The position numbers were made by a program, and so were the translations under genes. 15,265 bases of DNA, taken from positions 1 to 15,265 of the forward strand of contig NZ_JAPNXM010000018.1 in the NCBI RefSeq assembly GCF_049472675.1, read 5' to 3'. Of this stretch, positions 13,745-15,265 are shown piece after piece (positions within the stretch are counted from its first letter, which is position 1; the number at the start of each line of letters is the position of its first letter). This stretch comes from Deferribacter thermophilus. Lineage in GTDB: Bacteria > Chrysiogenota > Deferribacteres > Deferribacterales > Deferribacteraceae. Below the pieces are notes generated by a model. The model saw only the letters and a list, made by a program, of their open reading frames with translations, did no database searches and had not been told where the DNA came from.

Positions 13745-15265
13745 ATGAAATATAGATTATTTTTATCAATTTTAATTGTGTTATGTTTTAGTGTTTTGAT
13801 TTATGCTGGTGTTGCTAATACAAAACATAATTTGTCAAAATCAGGGTCTGGTCCCATAAAATCAAGCGAAGAAGATAGAGTTTGTGTATTTTGTCATACG
13901 CCACATAACGCACTTCCTTACGCTCCACTTTGGAATAGGGAACTAAGTAATGCTTTATATCAAACATATACTTCTGTAACCATGAATGCACAGCCTGGAC
14001 AGCCAACTGGCAACTCAAAACTTTGTTTATCTTGTCATGATGGAACAATAGCTTTAAATGCTATATATGCATCTTCAACTCCAATTGCTAATGATTTAAA
14101 TTTTACGTTAACAGGAGATTCAAATCTTGGGACGGATCTTAGAGATGATCATCCTATATCTTTTGTATATGATGATAATTTAGCAAATCAAGACAGGCAA
14201 TTAAAATCACCTTCTACACTTCCTTCTTTTATCAAATTGCAAAATGGACGTGTAGAATGTACAACATGCCATGATCCTCATACTGAAACTGTTTATTTCT
14301 TAAGAACTGGGGATAAGCAACTATTATGTACAAGTTGTCATGATAAAAAGTTGGAGGGAACTGTAACTTTGAGTTTTTCATCTTCTATTCATAATCAAGT
14401 AATAAGTAGTGCTCCAATTTCTGCAGATTACCCATGTGGAGATTGTCATAAGCCTCATAATGCAAAAGATGTGGTTAATGGTGATTCGACAACACAGCTT
14501 TTAAAAGGGAGAGAAGAAAACCTATGTTTTATATGTCATGGGAGTTCACAAGGTATAGGCCCTCTTTCTCAAAATAATATTGATATAGAGAATCTAATGA
14601 GCAGTAATGATGGATTTTATGATACTTATAGTGGGACTCGTAGGTGGGTAAACAGATCTCATGATGTAACTGATGCCCAACAAAGTAGTAGCGGAGCTCA
14701 TATAGAGTGTATAAATTGTCACGGTGTACATGGTGTAAGAAGAGATGATTTAAACACTACAAATGTCATAGAATCGCTTGTGGATCCTGATAATCCATCA
14801 CAACCATTTACTTGGGGACAACCAACAAATTATAGTGGCTCTGATAAATATTGGTTGAAAGTATACAAAATAGATCACTTTTGTTTAAAATGTCATGATG
14901 GAAGTTTTCCTACCTTTTCTGGTAGACCAGATTTGAATGTATTAGAGCCTTCCAATAATAATGGTTATATAAGAAATATTGCTTCTAAGTTTTATGATTC
15001 TGATGTGCATGGTAAAGAGAGGATCCCTTGTATTATTTGTCATGATCCTCATGGTGGCAATCCTTTTTTGATATCAAATAGAGTAAAATGGACAAATGCT
15101 CCTTTTGATACCAAAAATGCATCGAGATCGAGTTTTGATAGTGGAGACATTTATGTTCCTATTCCAGTTAAATTTGAGTTATGTAGAAAATCTTGTCATA
15201 ATGGAGATAAATATATGCATCAAATTAATAATACAAACTGTCAACAGTGTCACTATCATGGTGGA
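13745..15265 (+). CDS. Large multiheme c-type cytochrome (3' end outside window)
   Basis: The frame is open from ATG 13745 to the last base, giving 507 visible residues. A strong AGGAGGTG lies just upstream at 13731-13738. Signal peptide 1-21 (ends IYA). Eleven heme motifs are visible: CVFCH (47-51), CLSCH, CTTCH, CTSCH, CGDCH, CFICH, CINCH, CLKCH, CIICH, the CX3CH motif CRKSCH (480-485) and CQQCH (499-503). The first ~200 residues repeat the small-cytochrome module (CHTPHNA...APLWN, CLSCHDGT, HPISF, CTTCHDPH...FLRTG, LCTSCH). Further CxxCHxPH/CxxCH pairs follow. It is probably the exported or surface component of the conduit. Total heme count and any C-terminal anchor cannot be seen. Confidence 0.95.
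   Translation, partial: MKYRLFLSILIVLCFSVLIYAGVANTKHNLSKSGSGPIKSSEEDRVCVFCHTPHNALPYAPLWNRELSNALYQTYTSVTMNAQPGQPTGNSKLCLSCHDGTIALNAIYASSTPIANDLNFTLTGDSNLGTDLRDDHPISFVYDDNLANQDRQLKSPSTLPSFIKLQNGRVECTTCHDPHTETVYFLRTGDKQLLCTSCHDKKLEGTVTLSFSSSIHNQVISSAPISADYPCGDCHKPHNAKDVVNGDSTTQLLKGREENLCFICHGSSQGIGPLSQNNIDIENLMSSNDGFYDTYSGTRRWVNRSHDVTDAQQSSSGAHIECINCHGVHGVRRDDLNTTNVIESLVDPDNPSQPFTWGQPTNYSGSDKYWLKVYKIDHFCLKCHDGSFPTFSGRPDLNVLEPSNNNGYIRNIASKFYDSDVHGKERIPCIICHDPHGGNPFLISNRVKWTNAPFDTKNASRSSFDSGDIYVPIPVKFELCRKSCHNGDKYMHQINNTNCQQCHYHGG

Overview
This AT-rich window (GC roughly 30% by eye) comes from a Gram-negative bacterium: it encodes outer-membrane lipoproteins, a large predicted outer-membrane beta-barrel and a SurA/PrsA-type periplasmic foldase. 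It is almost wholly devoted to extracytoplasmic multiheme c-type cytochromes. I count 47 candidate heme attachment sites: 44 CXXCH (one cut by the window edge), two CX3CH and one CX4CH, spread over six proteins. The low GC and the many doubled-CXXCH cytochromes suggest an anaerobic metal- or mineral-respiring organism, perhaps of the Deferribacterota (Deferribacter/Calditerrivibrio-like). The taxon is inference; no marker gene is present.

Layout. All thirteen genes are on the + strand in two tight runs. Run A (1-6861) holds the 3' part of a large cytochrome with at least 15 hemes, a thioredoxin-fold/TPR protein lacking the CXXC active site, an octaheme cytochrome with an N-terminal beta domain, an NHL-type beta-propeller lipoprotein, a membrane histidine kinase and an NtrC-type sigma-54 activator with an intact GAFTGA loop. 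A 742-base gene-free stretch (6862-7603) follows. It holds two copies of a helically phased hexamer array, a 125-bp imperfect palindromic element and a well-matched sigma-54 (-24/-12) promoter. Run B (7604 to beyond the window end) holds three related small cytochromes (4, 5 and 4 hemes), a ~790-residue predicted beta-barrel, a degenerate parvulin-like foldase, a second NHL lipoprotein paralogous to the first, and a large cytochrome with at least 11 hemes that runs off the window.

How it may work together. Beta-barrel, periplasmic and exported cytochromes, outer-membrane lipoproteins and foldase are the expected parts of a porin-cytochrome conduit that carries electrons across the outer membrane. 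The kinase/activator pair sits just upstream of the sigma-54 promoter that precedes run B, so the simplest reading is that this two-component system switches on the conduit operon. The two runs share paralogous parts (NHL lipoproteins, doubled-CXXCH cytochromes, terminal CX3CH modules), so they probably form one system or two duplicated versions of it. The combination does not match a named operon that I recognise.
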